From NCBI RefSeq assembly GCF_031846645.1, contig NZ_JAVRHN010000001.1:186001-250000 (forward strand): DNA of 64,000 bases. The letters run 5' to 3'. The stretch comes from Autumnicola psychrophila (GTDB taxonomy: Bacteria > Bacteroidota > Bacteroidia > Flavobacteriales > Flavobacteriaceae). Made by a program: the position numbers and the translations under genes. The notes under the pieces are model-generated. The model had not been told where the DNA came from. It ran no database searches and was given only the letters and a program-made list of their open reading frames with translations. Within the stretch, counting starts at the first letter, position 1; every line of letters begins with the position of its first letter. Positions 33,544 through 42,805 of the stretch are shown piece by piece.

Positions 33544-33865
33544 AATCTTCTTCACTGGTAATAGGTTTTTCATAATCTGCTGAATTTGCCAATCCTACGC
33601 CTGCATAGAAGGTGCGCGCATTAAATTTGAGTGCATGTTCTTTGATAGTCTCCATAAAGATCCGATCAAAGTTTTTCGGATCATCGGGATATTGTATGGC
33701 ACGGACAATTACAAAATGTAACTTAGTATTTTTAAGCGCTACAAACTGCGGATTTCTCTTAAGCTTAGAATTCACCCCGAGAAAATCATATCCATTATCC
33801 TCAAGATCTTTTCCCACAATATTCATTGCCAGGTTATGTAATTCCTGTTCATTTAATTTAGGCAT
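33509..33865 (-). CDS. Conserved small protein linked to nqr/apbE
   Basis: The 118-residue soluble protein (LNEQELHNLAMNIVGKDLE, LHFVIVRAIQYPDDPKNF, ARTFYAGVGLANSADYEKP) has no recognised domain. I recall Bacteroidota genes of this kind next to nqrF, sometimes mislabelled as an NqrF subunit, but it carries no flavin or iron-sulphur motif. It overlaps apbE by at least 35 bases, so the two are probably translated from one message and the protein may help ApbE-dependent flavinylation or Nqr assembly (inference). A terminator separates it from nqrF. Confidence 0.75.
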   Translation of the reverse strand: MPKLNEQELHNLAMNIVGKDLEDNGYDFLGVNSKLKRNPQFVALKNTKLHFVIVRAIQYPDDPKNFDRIFMETIKEHALKFNARTFYAGVGLANSADYEKPITSEEDYVVNYQGWQEV

Positions 33866-33878
33866 AGCTAAAGATAAA

Positions 33879-33900
33879 AAAATCCCGCCGAAGCGGGATT
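33879..33900 (-). terminator. Terminator at the end of the nqr operon
   Basis: On the minus strand ATCCCGC-TTCG-GCGGGAT forms a 7-bp GC-rich stem with a UUCG tetraloop and is followed by seven T. It lies just after the nqrF stop and ahead of the 118-residue gene, so downstream genes depend on read-through or their own promoter. Confidence 0.85.
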
Positions 33901-33905
33901 ATATT

Positions 33906-35192
33906 TTAACCTCCAAAGTCATCAAATCTAATATTCTCTGGTGGCATTCCGAAGTCTTCACCCATTTTCTGAACAGCTTTGTTCATTAATGGAGGACCAC
34001 AGAAGTATAACTCAATTTCTTCCGGTTCTTCGTGGTGTGACAAATAATTATCGATTACCACCTGGTGAATAAATCCTACAAAGCCATCTCCTTCATCATC
34101 AAGACTTTCTTTTACTTTCCAGTTATCTTCTTCAGCTGGTTCAGAAAGCGCCAGGTAGAATTTAAAATTAGGGAAATCTCGCTCTAATGCCCTAAAGTGT
34201 TCTGTATAAAATAATTCTCTTTTAGACCTACCTCCATACCAGTAAGTTACTTTTCTACCGGTTTTTAATGTTCTGAAAAGGTGGTAAAGATGTGATCGCA
34301 TTGGCGCCATTCCGGCTCCACCACCTACATATAACATTTCAGATTCACTCTCATTAATAAAGAATTCACCATAAGGTCCTGAAATAACAACCTTGTCACC
34401 TTTCTTTAAACTAAAAATATATGAAGAAGCAACTCCGGGATTTACATCCATCCAACCTTCTTTTGCACGATCAAACGGTGGCGTGGCAATACGTACGTTT
34501 AGCATGATCTCACGTCCTTCAGCAGGGTAAGAAGCCATTGAATAGGCTCTTTCCACTGTCTCCGGGTTCTTCATGACTAATGGCCATAATTTAAATTTAT
34601 CCCACTCATCTTTAAACTTATCCGGAGTTTCATGTTCTTCAGGGTGAGCTGTAATATCCATATCTTCAAATTTCACTTCCGTCTTAGGAATTTCTATTTG
34701 AATATATCCACCAGCTTTATAATCCATCACTTCAGGAATTTCAACAACGAATTCCTTAATGAAAGAAGCAACATTATAATTTCTTACAACTGTAGCATCC
34801 CATTTTTTAATTCCGAAAACTTCTTCAGGAATGGTAATCTTCATGTCGTTCTTCACCTTTACCTGGCAACCAAGCCGCCAACCGTCGGCAATTTCTTTCC
34901 TGGTAAAGTGGGGTTCTTCAGTAGGAAGAATCGCCCCGCCCCCTTCTTTGACAATACATTTACACTGGATACAGGTTCCGCCACCACCACAGGCAGAAGG
35001 AAGGAACAGTTTACTTTCTCCCAAAGTAGACAGCAGCGTACCACCTGAGCCTACTTCTATGTCCTTTTCATTATTTACATTAATACTAACAGGACCGGAA
35101 GGCATTAATTTGGCCTTAGCGCCCAATAAAACGGAAACCAGTAAAAGTATTAATACTAAAAATACAACTACACTTGCGATTATAACTGTCAT
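33906..35192 (-). CDS. nqrF: Na+-translocating NADH:quinone reductase subunit F
   Basis: The 428-residue electron-input subunit has an N-terminal membrane helix (VIIASVVVFLVLILLLVSVL). A 2Fe-2S ferredoxin domain follows (ACGGGGTCIQCKCIV and a further Cys in LGCQVKV). The FAD domain shows AYSMASYPAEGREIMLNVR and the NADH domain MLYVGGGAGMAPMRSHLYHL and ELYFCGPPLMNKAV. It takes hydride from NADH and passes electrons to the rest of the complex. All cofactor motifs look intact. It is the last gene of nqrABCDEF. Confidence 0.96.
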   Translation of the reverse strand: MTVIIASVVVFLVLILLLVSVLLGAKAKLMPSGPVSINVNNEKDIEVGSGGTLLSTLGESKLFLPSACGGGGTCIQCKCIVKEGGGAILPTEEPHFTRKEIADGWRLGCQVKVKNDMKITIPEEVFGIKKWDATVVRNYNVASFIKEFVVEIPEVMDYKAGGYIQIEIPKTEVKFEDMDITAHPEEHETPDKFKDEWDKFKLWPLVMKNPETVERAYSMASYPAEGREIMLNVRIATPPFDRAKEGWMDVNPGVASSYIFSLKKGDKVVISGPYGEFFINESESEMLYVGGGAGMAPMRSHLYHLFRTLKTGRKVTYWYGGRSKRELFYTEHFRALERDFPNFKFYLALSEPAEEDNWKVKESLDDEGDGFVGFIHQVVIDNYLSHHEEPEEIELYFCGPPLMNKAVQKMGEDFGMPPENIRFDDFGG

Positions 35193-35208
35193 TGTCCTTG
35201 TTTTGCGA

Positions 35209-35823
35209 TTATAATTTAATTCCCATAAAGCTCATAAAGCCTATAGCCATTAATCCCGTAATAATAAATGTAATCCCGAGGCCTTTAAGCGGTGCAGGTA
35301 CGTTTGAATAGGCAATTTTCTCACGAATAGCAGCGATAGCAAGGATTGCCAAAAACCAACCAATTCCACTTCCGAAGCCATACGTTATTGCCTCTGTTAC
35401 GTAGCTAAATTCTTTTTGCTGCATAAAAAGAGCTCCTCCCAAAATTGCACAGTTTACAGCAATTAGCGGAAGGAAAATACCTAAAGCACCATATAATGCC
35501 GGAGCGAATTTCTCAACTATCATCTCCACAAGCTGAACCATAGATGCGATTACCGCGATAAACATAATAAAACTAAGGAAACTTAGGTCTACACTTATAA
35601 AATCATCTCCAAGCCATTTTAAAGCTCCAGCCTGAAGCAGGTAATTATCAAGTAAGTAGTTAATAGGCACTGTAATAGTTAAAACAAAAATTACCGCTGC
35701 ACCTAATCCAACAGCTGTTTTTACCGTTTTCGATACTGCCAGATAGGAACACATCCCAAGGAAGTAGGCGAAAATCATATTTTCTATGAAAATACTTCGT
35801 ACAAATAAATTTACATATTCCAT
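35209..35823 (-). CDS. nqrE: Na+-translocating NADH:quinone reductase subunit E
   Basis: The 204-residue protein with six membrane helices belongs to the RnfA/NqrE family. It starts EYVNLFVRSIFIENMIFAYF and contains FLGMCSYLAVSKTVKTAVGL and LPLIAVNCAILGGALFM, whose Cys residues are the conserved pair that binds an iron-sulphur site between NqrD and NqrE. It lies 16 bases from nqrF and 32 bases from nqrD. Confidence 0.95.
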   Translation of the reverse strand: MEYVNLFVRSIFIENMIFAYFLGMCSYLAVSKTVKTAVGLGAAVIFVLTITVPINYLLDNYLLQAGALKWLGDDFISVDLSFLSFIMFIAVIASMVQLVEMIVEKFAPALYGALGIFLPLIAVNCAILGGALFMQQKEFSYVTEAITYGFGSGIGWFLAILAIAAIREKIAYSNVPAPLKGLGITFIITGLMAIGFMSFMGIKL

Positions 35824-35855
35824 AATATCTTTCTTTAAGCTCTAGCGCTCTGATT

Positions 35856-36599
35856 TTACTCTTCAATAAGTTTACGGTTACGTGCTCTCTGAACCCAGAT
35901 TATAAGCCCCACAACAATTAAAGCCATAGGTGAAAGCAACATCAATCCATTATTCTCATAACCCATTGCATAAAGCCCTGTGGAATCTGCCGCACTTGTT
36001 CCCTGGTGTCCCAGAATTTCGTATCCAAAGAGTTTCCCAGAACCAAGCAACTCCCTGAAGAAAGCAACAATAATAAGAATTAATCCATATCCAGCAGCGT
36101 TACCAATACCATCAAGAAAAGATTTATAAACTCCGTTTCCAAGTGCAAACGCCTCGAGACGTCCCATTACAATACAGTTTGTAATAATTAAACCGATAAA
36201 TACGGATAATTGTTTACTAACATCATAGGCATATGCACGTAAGACCTGGTCTACAAGCGCCACAAGAGATGCCACAACTACCAGCTGAACAATAATCCTG
36301 ATCCGGCTGGGAATCATATTACGCAGCATCGATATTATGATGTTACTAAATGCCATTACTGCCATTACTGCAATAGCCATAACCACCGCCGGCTCCAATT
36401 GCACCGTAATCGCCAATGCTGAACATATACCAAGTACCTGTACGGTAATTGGATTATCATCATCCAGAGGATCGGTTAATAATTTTCTGTTGTTTTTAGA
36501 CAAGAAACTTTCTTTCTCCTCAGAATCTGACAGGAATAAGATCATTTCTTGTTTTTTCGCTTCCTTCTCTTCGGAAGTAAGGTTATTGTCTTTAGCCAT
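35856..36599 (-). CDS. nqrD: Na+-translocating NADH:quinone reductase subunit D
   Basis: The 247-residue subunit is homologous to NqrE in inverted topology. It has an N-terminal hydrophilic extension of about 40 residues (TSEEKEAKKQEMILFLSDSE), then the family block FLSKNNRKLLTDPLDDDNPI, the first Cys in QVLGICSALAITVQ and the second in GLIITNCIVMGRLEAFALG. It provides the other half of the membrane iron-sulphur site. The cytosolic N-terminal extension is longer than in gamma-proteobacterial NqrD. Confidence 0.94.
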   Translation of the reverse strand: MAKDNNLTSEEKEAKKQEMILFLSDSEEKESFLSKNNRKLLTDPLDDDNPITVQVLGICSALAITVQLEPAVVMAIAVMAVMAFSNIIISMLRNMIPSRIRIIVQLVVVASLVALVDQVLRAYAYDVSKQLSVFIGLIITNCIVMGRLEAFALGNGVYKSFLDGIGNAAGYGLILIIVAFFRELLGSGKLFGYEILGHQGTSAADSTGLYAMGYENNGLMLLSPMALIVVGLIIWVQRARNRKLIEE

Positions 36600-36601
36600 A
36601 A

Positions 36602-37330
36602 TTACTCTGTAATATTAATGTCTCTCTGCTCTTCGAAAAATGGTAAATAGTGCTCTAACCTTTCGGAAATCATATCAGAAACCCCATCTCCTGTAATTGT
36701 CGCACCTGAGATAGCATCTACCTCATGATCTGTAGAAGCACCTCCTTTTACTACCGAAACTCCTTCTAGCATTCCCGCTTCATTATAAATTTTCTTTCCT
36801 GCGAAGCTTTCCCTAAACCAGGCTTTGGTAATTTGAGCTCCTAATCCCGGAGTTTCCCCAAGGTGATCAAAAGTTGCACCTTTTATAGTATTTATATCAT
36901 CCTGTAATGAGATGTACCCAAAAATTGCATTCCACAATCCATTCCCTCTTAAAGGTATGATGTAATACTTCTCTCCTTCATAATTTGCAATATAAAGCGG
37001 AAAAACCTGCTCTGATCCGTCTTTTTTAATCTCTTTAGCAAGATCTACGGCAAAAGCATCCACCCCTTCATCTATGGAACCATCCGGCTGTAGCGCGACG
37101 GTTTCTGTAATATACTGGTTATACAATTCCTCGGCTCCGGCGCGGTCTGTTTCCACACCAATGGTGTTAAGGATACTTTGCATTTTTTCCTGGCGCACAT
37201 TTTCGTATTGCGTAGGCTGTAACGAGGTGGCAGTAAAGGCCAGAACCGATGCCACAACCAATACCATTATTATAGCAAAAAGAAAGGTATAGCCGTTACT
37301 ATTCGTTTTATTTACTGATTTTTCTTCCAT
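36602..37330 (-). CDS. nqrC: Na+-translocating NADH:quinone reductase subunit C
   Basis: The 242-residue subunit has one N-terminal membrane helix (YTFLFAIIMVLVVASVLAF) and a periplasmic FMN-binding domain. The flavinylation motif is present near the C-terminus as VDAISGATITGDGVSDM, with Thr about residue 211 as the predicted FMN acceptor for ApbE. Further family blocks are LRGNGLWNAIFGYISL and HLGETPGLGAQIT. It is 2 bases from both neighbouring nqr genes, indicating tight coupling. Confidence 0.95.
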   Translation of the reverse strand: MEEKSVNKTNSNGYTFLFAIIMVLVVASVLAFTATSLQPTQYENVRQEKMQSILNTIGVETDRAGAEELYNQYITETVALQPDGSIDEGVDAFAVDLAKEIKKDGSEQVFPLYIANYEGEKYYIIPLRGNGLWNAIFGYISLQDDINTIKGATFDHLGETPGLGAQITKAWFRESFAGKKIYNEAGMLEGVSVVKGGASTDHEVDAISGATITGDGVSDMISERLEHYLPFFEEQRDINITE

Positions 37331-37332
37331 AA

Positions 37333-38529
37333 CTAAACTGCTGTTTCAACTTGAGCGTTAGTAGTATTTATTCTTTTCTTTCGTCGCTTCACATTAGATT
37401 GAATTACATAGTGGTCTATTGTAGGAGCAAAAACGTTCATCAATAAAATCCCCAACATCACCCCTTCAGGATAAGCAGGGTTGAACACCCGTATCATGAT
37501 GGAGAGAAAACCAATCAGGAATCCGTAAATCCACATCCCTTTCAGAGTTTGCGCACCAGAAACCGGATCTGTCGCCATAAAAACAATTCCGAAGGCAAGT
37601 CCACCTACAATAAGATGTTGATACCATGGAAAGTTAGTCAGTTCATTTCCTTCCAGTCCCATAGCAGGCAAGGCATTAAATATTATTCCCATTATTGCAG
37701 CTCCTATAAAAGCACTGAGGATAATCCTCCAGCTTCCCACTTTCGTCAACACAAGAAGCAAAGCTCCGGCCAGGATACAGAGCGTAGAAGTCTCTGCAAT
37801 AGAACCTGGGATCACACCGGTAAACATACTCATTGCATTATAAGCAACCTCTTCACCTGCCGCAAGTGTCCCAAGAATAGTTTCTCCTGAAATAGCATCT
37901 ATTGTATAAGCATCACTAACCCAAACTTCGTTACCAGACATATATGTGGGATAAGCAAAGAATGCAAATGCTCTCGCTGTAAGTGCGGGATTAAGAATAT
38001 TCATCCCTGTCCCACCAAACGCTTCTTTCCCAATCAAAACTGCAAAAATAACAGACAATGCAACCATCCAAAGCGGAATATCCACAGGCATGATCATTGG
38101 TATTAAAAGTCCCGTAACCAGATAACCCTCGTTAACTTCGTGGCCTCTAAAAACTGCAAAAGCAAATTCAATTCCCAGTCCTACACCGTAAGATACAGCC
38201 ACCATAGGTAGAACTTTTAAAGCACCATGACCCAAAGCTTCCCAGAAGGTGAAGTCCGCGATCACACCTGCCTCTACCAGTTGATAATAATGCTGGTAAC
38301 CTGTATTCCACATTCCGAAAATTAATGCAGGAATAAGTGCCAGCACCACTGTGATCATTATCCTCTTTAAGTCTACAGCATCCCTTATATGAGCCCCTTT
38401 TTGAGTAGTGTGATTAGGTGTAAAAAGAAAAGTGTCCAGCGCATTAATTGCAGGAGCAAACTTCTCATATTTACGACCTTTTGCAAATGGTTCTTTAATC
38501 TTATCTAATCTCTGTCTAATCCATTCCAT
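37333..38529 (-). CDS. nqrB: Na+-translocating NADH:quinone reductase subunit B
   Basis: The 398-residue membrane subunit is the main Na+ and quinone module. Blocks include FLFTPNHTTQKGAHIRDAVD, YLVTGLLIPMIMPVDIPLWM, GKEAFGGTGMNILNPALTARAF and the C-terminal FMATDPVSGAQTLKGMWIYG. The covalent-FMN site appears as DAISGETILG with Thr about residue 217; the common motif is SGAT, so the Ala to Glu change one residue before the acceptor is noteworthy. It lies between nqrA and nqrC in the operon. Confidence 0.95.
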   Translation of the reverse strand: MEWIRQRLDKIKEPFAKGRKYEKFAPAINALDTFLFTPNHTTQKGAHIRDAVDLKRIMITVVLALIPALIFGMWNTGYQHYYQLVEAGVIADFTFWEALGHGALKVLPMVAVSYGVGLGIEFAFAVFRGHEVNEGYLVTGLLIPMIMPVDIPLWMVALSVIFAVLIGKEAFGGTGMNILNPALTARAFAFFAYPTYMSGNEVWVSDAYTIDAISGETILGTLAAGEEVAYNAMSMFTGVIPGSIAETSTLCILAGALLLVLTKVGSWRIILSAFIGAAIMGIIFNALPAMGLEGNELTNFPWYQHLIVGGLAFGIVFMATDPVSGAQTLKGMWIYGFLIGFLSIMIRVFNPAYPEGVMLGILLMNVFAPTIDHYVIQSNVKRRKKRINTTNAQVETAV

Positions 38530-38543
38530 AGTTGAAATTCTTT

Positions 38544-39884
38544 TTATCCTACTTCCGTAATCATTAAATCTAACCCTAAACGAATAACTTCCTGAATCTC
38601 AATTTTGGAAGTATTAACATATTCCACAAGAGCGAAATCTTCAGGAGCGACTTCGTATATCCCAAGCGTTTCCATTTTTTCAATATCACCTGCAAGACAG
38701 GCTTTCACTAACTGCATAGGAAAAATATCCATAGGAAGAACTTTTTCCATTTCACCGGTAACTACCAGCGCACGCTCTTCTCCGTTTAAATTGGTGGTAG
38801 GCTCAAATTTCTTACTACTTAACCACGAAAGGGATGTACGGGAATTGGAATGGATACTATTATAAGTAAATGGAAGCCATCCAAACATCCTGTAATTGTT
38901 ACCTTCAGGAATCAAGGTAACTTCATTATCATAAAAACCAATGTATTGATGATTTGACAGCTTTTGACCTGTGAGTACGTCTCCGGAAATAATCCTGACA
39001 CCATCAGGAACCTCTCCAATAAGGTCGGCAACATTAGCCCCGATTTTGGTTTTGAAGTACTTCCTGTTTTCAGCTTCACTCCCGGTAACAGCTATAGTAC
39101 GGTCTGCAATATATCTTCCTGTAAGAAAAACGTTTCCTATTATAGCAACATCCTCTGGAGAAACCGTCCACACCCTTTCACCTATGTTTATAGGATCTAT
39201 TTTATGGATTTGAACACCCACATTACCGGCGGGATGAGGACCTTTTACATGATGCAATTCAACACCTTTTATATCTTTGAGATAAGCAGCAGAGCTCTCA
39301 TCTACCGAAAGATGAACAACACCGTTTGTTAATTTCGCAAGCGCATTGACACCTTCCTGAAAAGCAGCCACCTTGTCTTTAATTATAAAGCCTTTGTCGG
39401 CAGCTAAAGGAGCAGTAGAAACTGCTGAAATAAACACAGCTTTTGGTGTATCCTTAGGATCAGCGATTATATCATAAGGTCTCTGATTAATAAAGGCGCC
39501 GCAACCGCTTCCAAGAATTCTCTCTCTCACATCGTCGGCACTAGCTGAAGAAGCATCCATCTTACCGAACTCCCTATAAGAATCCTGTGAATCTGCTTCT
39601 ATGATGACCTCCATAATCTTCCGTTTAGCACCACGTTTAATTTCTTTGATGGTACCACTAACCGGACTGGTAAAGCGAACTTCGCCGGTATACTTCGAGA
39701 AGAAAATTTCGTCACCAGCTAGAAGTTTAGCCCCTTCTTTTACAACCGTTTTTGGTACAACTGTGTGAAAATCTGGTGGCTTAATAGCGTAGGTCTTCGA
39801 CCTTGGAGCCTCTAAAAGTTCCTTTTCCGCCTCTCCTACTAATTTAAGAGATAAACCTCTTTTAATTCGAATGTCTTTTGACAT
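38544..39884 (-). CDS. nqrA: Na+-translocating NADH:quinone reductase subunit A
   Basis: The 446-residue cytosolic subunit is the first gene of the operon. It starts with IRIKRGLSLKLVGEAEKELL and contains KPPDFHTVVPKTVVKEGAKL, FTSPVSGTIKEIKRGAKRK, HLSVDESSAAYLKDIKGVEL and TGRYIADRTIAVTGSEAENR, all NqrA blocks around the quinone and biotinyl-like domains. The upstream region carries a good -7 element (TAAATTTG, 39934-39927), making this the probable operon start. Confidence 0.95.
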   Translation of the reverse strand: MSKDIRIKRGLSLKLVGEAEKELLEAPRSKTYAIKPPDFHTVVPKTVVKEGAKLLAGDEIFFSKYTGEVRFTSPVSGTIKEIKRGAKRKIMEVIIEADSQDSYREFGKMDASSASADDVRERILGSGCGAFINQRPYDIIADPKDTPKAVFISAVSTAPLAADKGFIIKDKVAAFQEGVNALAKLTNGVVHLSVDESSAAYLKDIKGVELHHVKGPHPAGNVGVQIHKIDPINIGERVWTVSPEDVAIIGNVFLTGRYIADRTIAVTGSEAENRKYFKTKIGANVADLIGEVPDGVRIISGDVLTGQKLSNHQYIGFYDNEVTLIPEGNNYRMFGWLPFTYNSIHSNSRTSLSWLSSKKFEPTTNLNGEERALVVTGEMEKVLPMDIFPMQLVKACLAGDIEKMETLGIYEVAPEDFALVEYVNTSKIEIQEVIRLGLDLMITEVG

Positions 39885-39926
39885 AGGATGGGGTGTATGT
39901 TAAAAAATTTTGTTTTTAAGTGGTGC

Positions 39927-39934
39927 AAATTTAG
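39927..39934 (-). promoter_or_regulatory. Candidate -7 element of the nqr operon promoter
   Basis: TAAATTTG on the minus strand, 43 bases upstream of the nqrA ATG, matches TAnnTTTG perfectly. The nearest TTTG or TTG elements upstream lie 22-25 bases away, longer than ideal, so the -33 part is unclear. Confidence 0.45.
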
Positions 39935-40050
39935 GAATTTTAACCTCACTTTTCCCAACAAATAAAAGATTTTTACCGCGAGTAACTGTTAAAAAAGATG
40001 CCGAAAAACTTCCTGATCATCAGTTGCAAATTTGTCTTTATATTTAAACC

Positions 40051-41304
40051 ATGAAAATTTTTCTTATTCTATACCTTTTTTTTGGCCTTAACTGCTATTT
40101 GTATTCCCAGGAAGCGCTGGAAATCCTCCCGCCAAACTACATTCGAAGTATCCGTTTAAGCGGCAGCAATGGCATCCAGAGTGGTAATCCTATTTTGCAG
40201 CTGGGAGAAGAACTCCACCTCAGTTTTGACGATATAATTGGGGATGAGGCAGATTACTATTATATAATAGAACATTATAATTACGACTGGACCTTATCAC
40301 AACTTACCAAATCTGAGTATCTGGAAGGTTTTGACGATATTAGGATTTTTAATTATCAAAATTCTCTGAACACCCTTCAGCCTTTCTCTCATTACGAATT
40401 ACAAATCCCTAACAGTGACACCGGGAATTTTAAGGTTACCGGAAACTACATGATCAAAATTTTTAGCGCTGAAAGGGAACTGGTTTTCTCCAGGAAGTTT
40501 ATAGTGTACCAGCCTATTGCGCAGGTGGAAGTCGCCATTAAAAGGTCCAGAAACATAAAATTTATTGATCAAAAGCAGGTGGTTAACTTTAGCATCAATT
40601 CTCCAGATCTGCTGCTCAAGAATCCGGAGCAGAATGTAAAAGTACTAATTCTCCAAAATCAAAATCTAAAAACAGCCATTAAAAATGTACCTCCGCAATA
40701 CACCATAGGAAATGAACTGGTATACAAATATGATGAGGAAACTTCTTTTTGGGGCGGTAATGAATATATTCAGTTTGATAATAAAGAATTAAGAGCAACC
40801 ACAGCCGACATTAATTTTGTTGAAGTTAACGAACTATATCACCATTATTTATTTCCGGATTTTACAAGGGCTGGTGAACCCTACACCTTTAATCCAGACA
40901 TTAACGGAGGTTTTGTTATTAGAAATCTCAGGGGAAACAATTCAGATATCGAAGCGGAATACGTTTGGGTACATTTTCAGCTAAAAAATTATGACGCGCT
41001 GGACGATGGTGAAATACATCTCTACGGAAAATTTAATAATTTCGTTTTAGATGAGACTACAAGGCTTAGTTTTAATGAAGAAACAGGTTTGTATGAAGGA
41101 GTGCGTTTGTTTAAGCAGGGTTTTTACAATTATAAGTATGTTCTACTTGAACCCAATGGGATTTTAAATGAAGGATTTATTAGCGGAAATTTTGATGAAA
41201 CAGAAAATGAATATCAGGTAATTGTTTATTACCGGATGCCCGGGGCACGATACGACCGGGTTATAGGCCTGGGCACTGCAAATTCAGTAAATATCAGCAA
41301 CTAA
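40051..41304 (+). CDS. Type IX secretion system plug protein (DUF5103)
   Basis: The 417-residue exported protein has a signal peptide (KIFLILYLFFGLNCYLYSQ). It matches the DUF5103 family, now known as the T9SS plug that closes the periplasmic side of the SprA pore. Blocks are NYIRSIRLSGSNGIQSGNPI, YYYIIEHYNYDWTLSQLTKS, EYLEGFDDIRIFNYQNS and a C-terminal beta domain (YGKFNNFVLDETTRLSF). It fits an organism that exports the giant T9SS-tagged protein found later in the window. It is transcribed divergently from nqrA and followed by DUF3667. Confidence 0.88.
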   Translation: MKIFLILYLFFGLNCYLYSQEALEILPPNYIRSIRLSGSNGIQSGNPILQLGEELHLSFDDIIGDEADYYYIIEHYNYDWTLSQLTKSEYLEGFDDIRIFNYQNSLNTLQPFSHYELQIPNSDTGNFKVTGNYMIKIFSAERELVFSRKFIVYQPIAQVEVAIKRSRNIKFIDQKQVVNFSINSPDLLLKNPEQNVKVLILQNQNLKTAIKNVPPQYTIGNELVYKYDEETSFWGGNEYIQFDNKELRATTADINFVEVNELYHHYLFPDFTRAGEPYTFNPDINGGFVIRNLRGNNSDIEAEYVWVHFQLKNYDALDDGEIHLYGKFNNFVLDETTRLSFNEETGLYEGVRLFKQGFYNYKYVLLEPNGILNEGFISGNFDETENEYQVIVYYRMPGARYDRVIGLGTANSVNISN

Positions 41305-41318
41305 TTTTTTAGCAATAC

Positions 41319-42416
41319 ATGAAAAATAATCGTGCTCTGCGGAAGTATCGCGGTGAAGAATGCCTTAACTGCAGTCAACCTCTGGACCTTAGTGATGTTT
41401 ACTGTTCTAACTGCGGACAACTAAATAGCACGAAAAAACTAAACTTCGACGATTTCTTTTCTGAATTTTTCTCCGGAATATTTGCCTACGACTCAAGATT
41501 CCAACGCACACTGAAGGCCTTGCTTTTTCAGCCCGGTAAAATTTCCAAGGATTACATCCAGGGCAAAAGAGTACGCTACGCCAATCCTTTCCGGTTTTAC
41601 CTGAGTGCTTCTATTATTTTCTTCCTGATTATGAGTTTTACAAGCTCCCTGGAAGACATGGATTTTAATAATAACAAAACAGATCTACAGGAAGAGCTGG
41701 CACGTGTGCCGCAGGACAGTCTTAATAAGATTAATGAAAACTTCAGAAAAATTCCTGGTTTAAAAGATCAAAAGCTAAATACAGATTCTCTTGCCGTAGC
41801 CTTACAAAGAGCACCATCTTATAAAGAAGTTTACGTTTCACAGGAAGTACTCGACACGATGAGTCTGAATAACTCCAGTTCAAAAAAGTTCAATATTTTT
41901 TCAGAATTCTATAAAGAAACAAATATTGCTAATGCTACAAGAGCAATGGACAGCCTTAATTACGTTCATTCAAATTACAATCAGTGGCTTTACAAAAAAG
42001 CTGTAGACTGGAACCTATTAACGGACAATCCACAGGTTTTTATCACTTATTTTATTAATAAGTTACCTTTTATAATTTTCTTCTACCTGCCGATATTTGC
42101 CCTTTTTATCTGGCTGCTTTATATACGAAGACCTTTTAACTATATGGAGCATCTTATTTTTGCTTTTCATGTACAAACCACCTTTTTCGTCTTATATTCC
42201 CTTGCATTATTTTTCGATTATTTAATTTCCGGAGACTGGGGAACCACTATTGCCGGAATCACTTTTGTTATCTACCTCTACAAAGCTTTAAGAAAATTTT
42301 ATAACCAGGGACGTGTTAAAACCGTTCTAAAGTTCGTATTGCTAACTACAATATTCTTTATTTTAGCGTTAGTAACAACAGGATTAGCTTTGCTTGCATC
42401 TTTTGCTATCTATTAG
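41319..42416 (+). CDS. DUF3667 membrane protein with zinc ribbon
   Basis: The 365-residue protein begins with a zinc-ribbon (CLNCSQPLDLSDVYCSNCGQ, four Cys). The DUF3667 block follows (DFFSEFFSGIFAYDSRFQRT, PGKISKDYIQGKRVRYANPF) and leads into a first membrane helix, FRFYLSASIIFFLIMSF. After a hydrophilic stretch of roughly 150 residues come four more helices near the C-terminus. The function is unknown; the family is widespread in Bacteroidota. It lies 14 bases after the plug gene and 2 bases before apaG. Confidence 0.85.
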   Translation: MKNNRALRKYRGEECLNCSQPLDLSDVYCSNCGQLNSTKKLNFDDFFSEFFSGIFAYDSRFQRTLKALLFQPGKISKDYIQGKRVRYANPFRFYLSASIIFFLIMSFTSSLEDMDFNNNKTDLQEELARVPQDSLNKINENFRKIPGLKDQKLNTDSLAVALQRAPSYKEVYVSQEVLDTMSLNNSSSKKFNIFSEFYKETNIANATRAMDSLNYVHSNYNQWLYKKAVDWNLLTDNPQVFITYFINKLPFIIFFYLPIFALFIWLLYIRRPFNYMEHLIFAFHVQTTFFVLYSLALFFDYLISGDWGTTIAGITFVIYLYKALRKFYNQGRVKTVLKFVLLTTIFFILALVTTGLALLASFAIY

Positions 42417-42418
42417 AT

Positions 42419-42805
42419 ATGACCCAACAGGTAACACGTGGTATAAAAATTTCGGTTGAAACAGACTTCGAAGGAGTATTCTTTAAGGAGTACAAAATGC
42501 GTTTTGCCTTTGGTTATCGTATTACTATTGAAAATCAAAGCAATGATTCTGTGCAGCTCACTTCCCGTTTCTGGAAAATTAAGGATGCTTTAAATAAAAC
42601 CGAAATTGTGCAGGGTGAAGGAGTAATTGGTGAAAAACCTATCTTAAAACCCGGAGAAAGCCATTCTTACCAAAGCGGATGCCTCCTTAATGGCCCTTTT
42701 GGAGCCATGAGCGGACATTACAACATGGTAAATTTCACTTCTACCCGAAATTTTAGAGTAAAAATTCCTATATTCAAGCTAAGCGCTCCTTTTGCCTTAA
42801 ATTAA
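42419..42805 (+). CDS. apaG: Co2+/Mg2+ efflux protein ApaG
   Basis: The complete 128-residue ApaG has a fibronectin-III-like fold: RFAFGYRITIENQSNDSVQL, FWKIKDALNKTEIVQGEGVI, GEKPILKPGESHSYQSGCLL and GAMSGHYNMVNFTS, all family hallmarks. ApaG is linked to Co resistance and Mg efflux in enterobacteria. Bases 42502 to the stop, and a further 87 bases downstream, recur as a near-identical direct repeat at 46241-46630, where the 5' part is missing. Confidence 0.93.
   Translation: MTQQVTRGIKISVETDFEGVFFKEYKMRFAFGYRITIENQSNDSVQLTSRFWKIKDALNKTEIVQGEGVIGEKPILKPGESHSYQSGCLLNGPFGAMSGHYNMVNFTSTRNFRVKIPIFKLSAPFALN

Noticed and set aside
33906..33910. Idea that the 118-residue gene is part of nqrF
   Set aside because: NqrF is complete at 428 residues with all cofactor motifs, and a terminator separates the two.
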